Assembly (NCBI RefSeq): GCF_900177325.1
Contig: NZ_FXBL01000004.1
Location: forward strand, 2,418,001 to 2,482,000
Direction: 5' to 3'
From: Mesorhizobium australicum
GTDB lineage: Bacteria > Pseudomonadota > Alphaproteobacteria > Rhizobiales > Rhizobiaceae
Length of the DNA: 64,000 nt
Shown in pieces: positions 63,866 through 64,000 of the stretch. Below the pieces are notes generated by a model that was not told the origin of the DNA, searched no databases, and saw nothing but the letters and a program-made list of their open reading frames with translations. Within the stretch, counting starts at the first letter, position 1, and the number at the start of each line of letters is the position of its first letter. Both the position numbers and the translations under genes were made by a program.

Positions 63866-64000
63866 AGGTCCGTGCTCCGGGTTCGGGCACCGCGCATCGC
63901 GCCGCCCGAAGATTATCTACCAACAACGGTGGCGGGAAGGAAGCGCCAAAGATTTAAGAGATGTTGCGCCGCCTGCGCGCACGGACGCGCCGAACGTCGC
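63866..64000. other. right-edge gap; possible start of a plus-strand gene at 63961
   Basis: The last 135 bases hold no complete gene. An ATG at 63961 opens a frame reading MLRRLRARTRRTS to the window edge; the codons are GC-rich and basic, but the run is too short to judge. The gap is likely the divergent promoter region of the PAP2 gene and the next gene. Confidence 0.25.

Overview
The window comes from a high-GC alphaproteobacterium, most likely Hyphomicrobiales (Rhizobiales) near Mesorhizobium/Aminobacter. The basis is gene order: rpsF-rpsR-rplI, dnaB-alr-radA-cvpA-purF, fabD-fabG-acpP-fabF-mltG-yicC-gmk and lptF-lptG-lptD-surA-pdxA-rsmA are chromosomal blocks typical of this order, and the proteins read as rhizobial orthologues. 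This is a chromosomal core region with small accessory insertions. I found no rRNA, tRNA, CRISPR array, phage or transposase gene.

Layout. 1-6280: the end of an anti-sigma-like membrane protein, a GNAT/C39-peptidase fusion coupled to a RimK-like ATP-grasp ligase, a YgfZ/HD-hydrolase pair and a dihydroorotase-like amidohydrolase. 6275-6827: a compact cassette fills the whole gap between two convergent genes. It is a four-helix-bundle (S23/IVP-like) gene flanked by inverted arrays of a 7-bp repeat, 3 copies on one side and 20 perfect copies on the other. 6832-9907: small envelope or hypothetical proteins, a Nudix hydrolase, an SRAP DNA-protein crosslink protein and a small ORF. 10154-15548: cysS with a possible cysteine-codon leader ORF, a palindromic repeat element, a DUF559 gene, VOC and two tandem GFA proteins, and citramalate synthase.

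15765-24221: a MarR regulator and MFS exporter sharing a palindromic operator sequence, RarD, a ZntB-like transporter, a LOG-like protein, a LysM protein, and an ArsR regulator joined to an Atm1-type ABC exporter. 24218-31229: a CMD-family protein, phosphatidylethanolamine synthesis (psd-pssA), an Aas-like acyltransferase/acyl-ACP synthetase, an SLC13 permease and a RidA protein. 31264-34503: a flavin monooxygenase/cupin pair with a divergent AraC regulator. 34507-42542: SDR-purF, cvpA, radA, a Phd/PemK-type toxin-antitoxin pair under a perfect 14-bp inverted repeat, alr and dnaB.

42822-48688: exoD, a cyclopropane synthase under a 21-bp palindrome, rplI, a 140-bp palindromic element, rpsR, rpsF and an LTA-synthase-like envelope enzyme. 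48893-55279: fatty acid synthesis, then mltG, yicC and gmk. 55285-62918: rsmA-pdxA-surA-lptD-lptG-lptF, outer-membrane LPS delivery and neighbours, tightly packed on the minus strand. 63095-63865: a PAP2 phosphatase.

Functionally much of the window builds the cell envelope (fab genes, psd/pssA, Aas-like, cfa, mltG, alr, LptDFG, PAP2, LTA-synthase-like), and translation and nucleotide genes run through it. The strongest candidates for something unusual are the heptamer-array/S23 cassette, the GNAT-C39/ATP-grasp pair, the toxin-antitoxin insertion in a conserved block, and the two palindromic elements. All function calls rest on reading the translated sequence; no database search was run.
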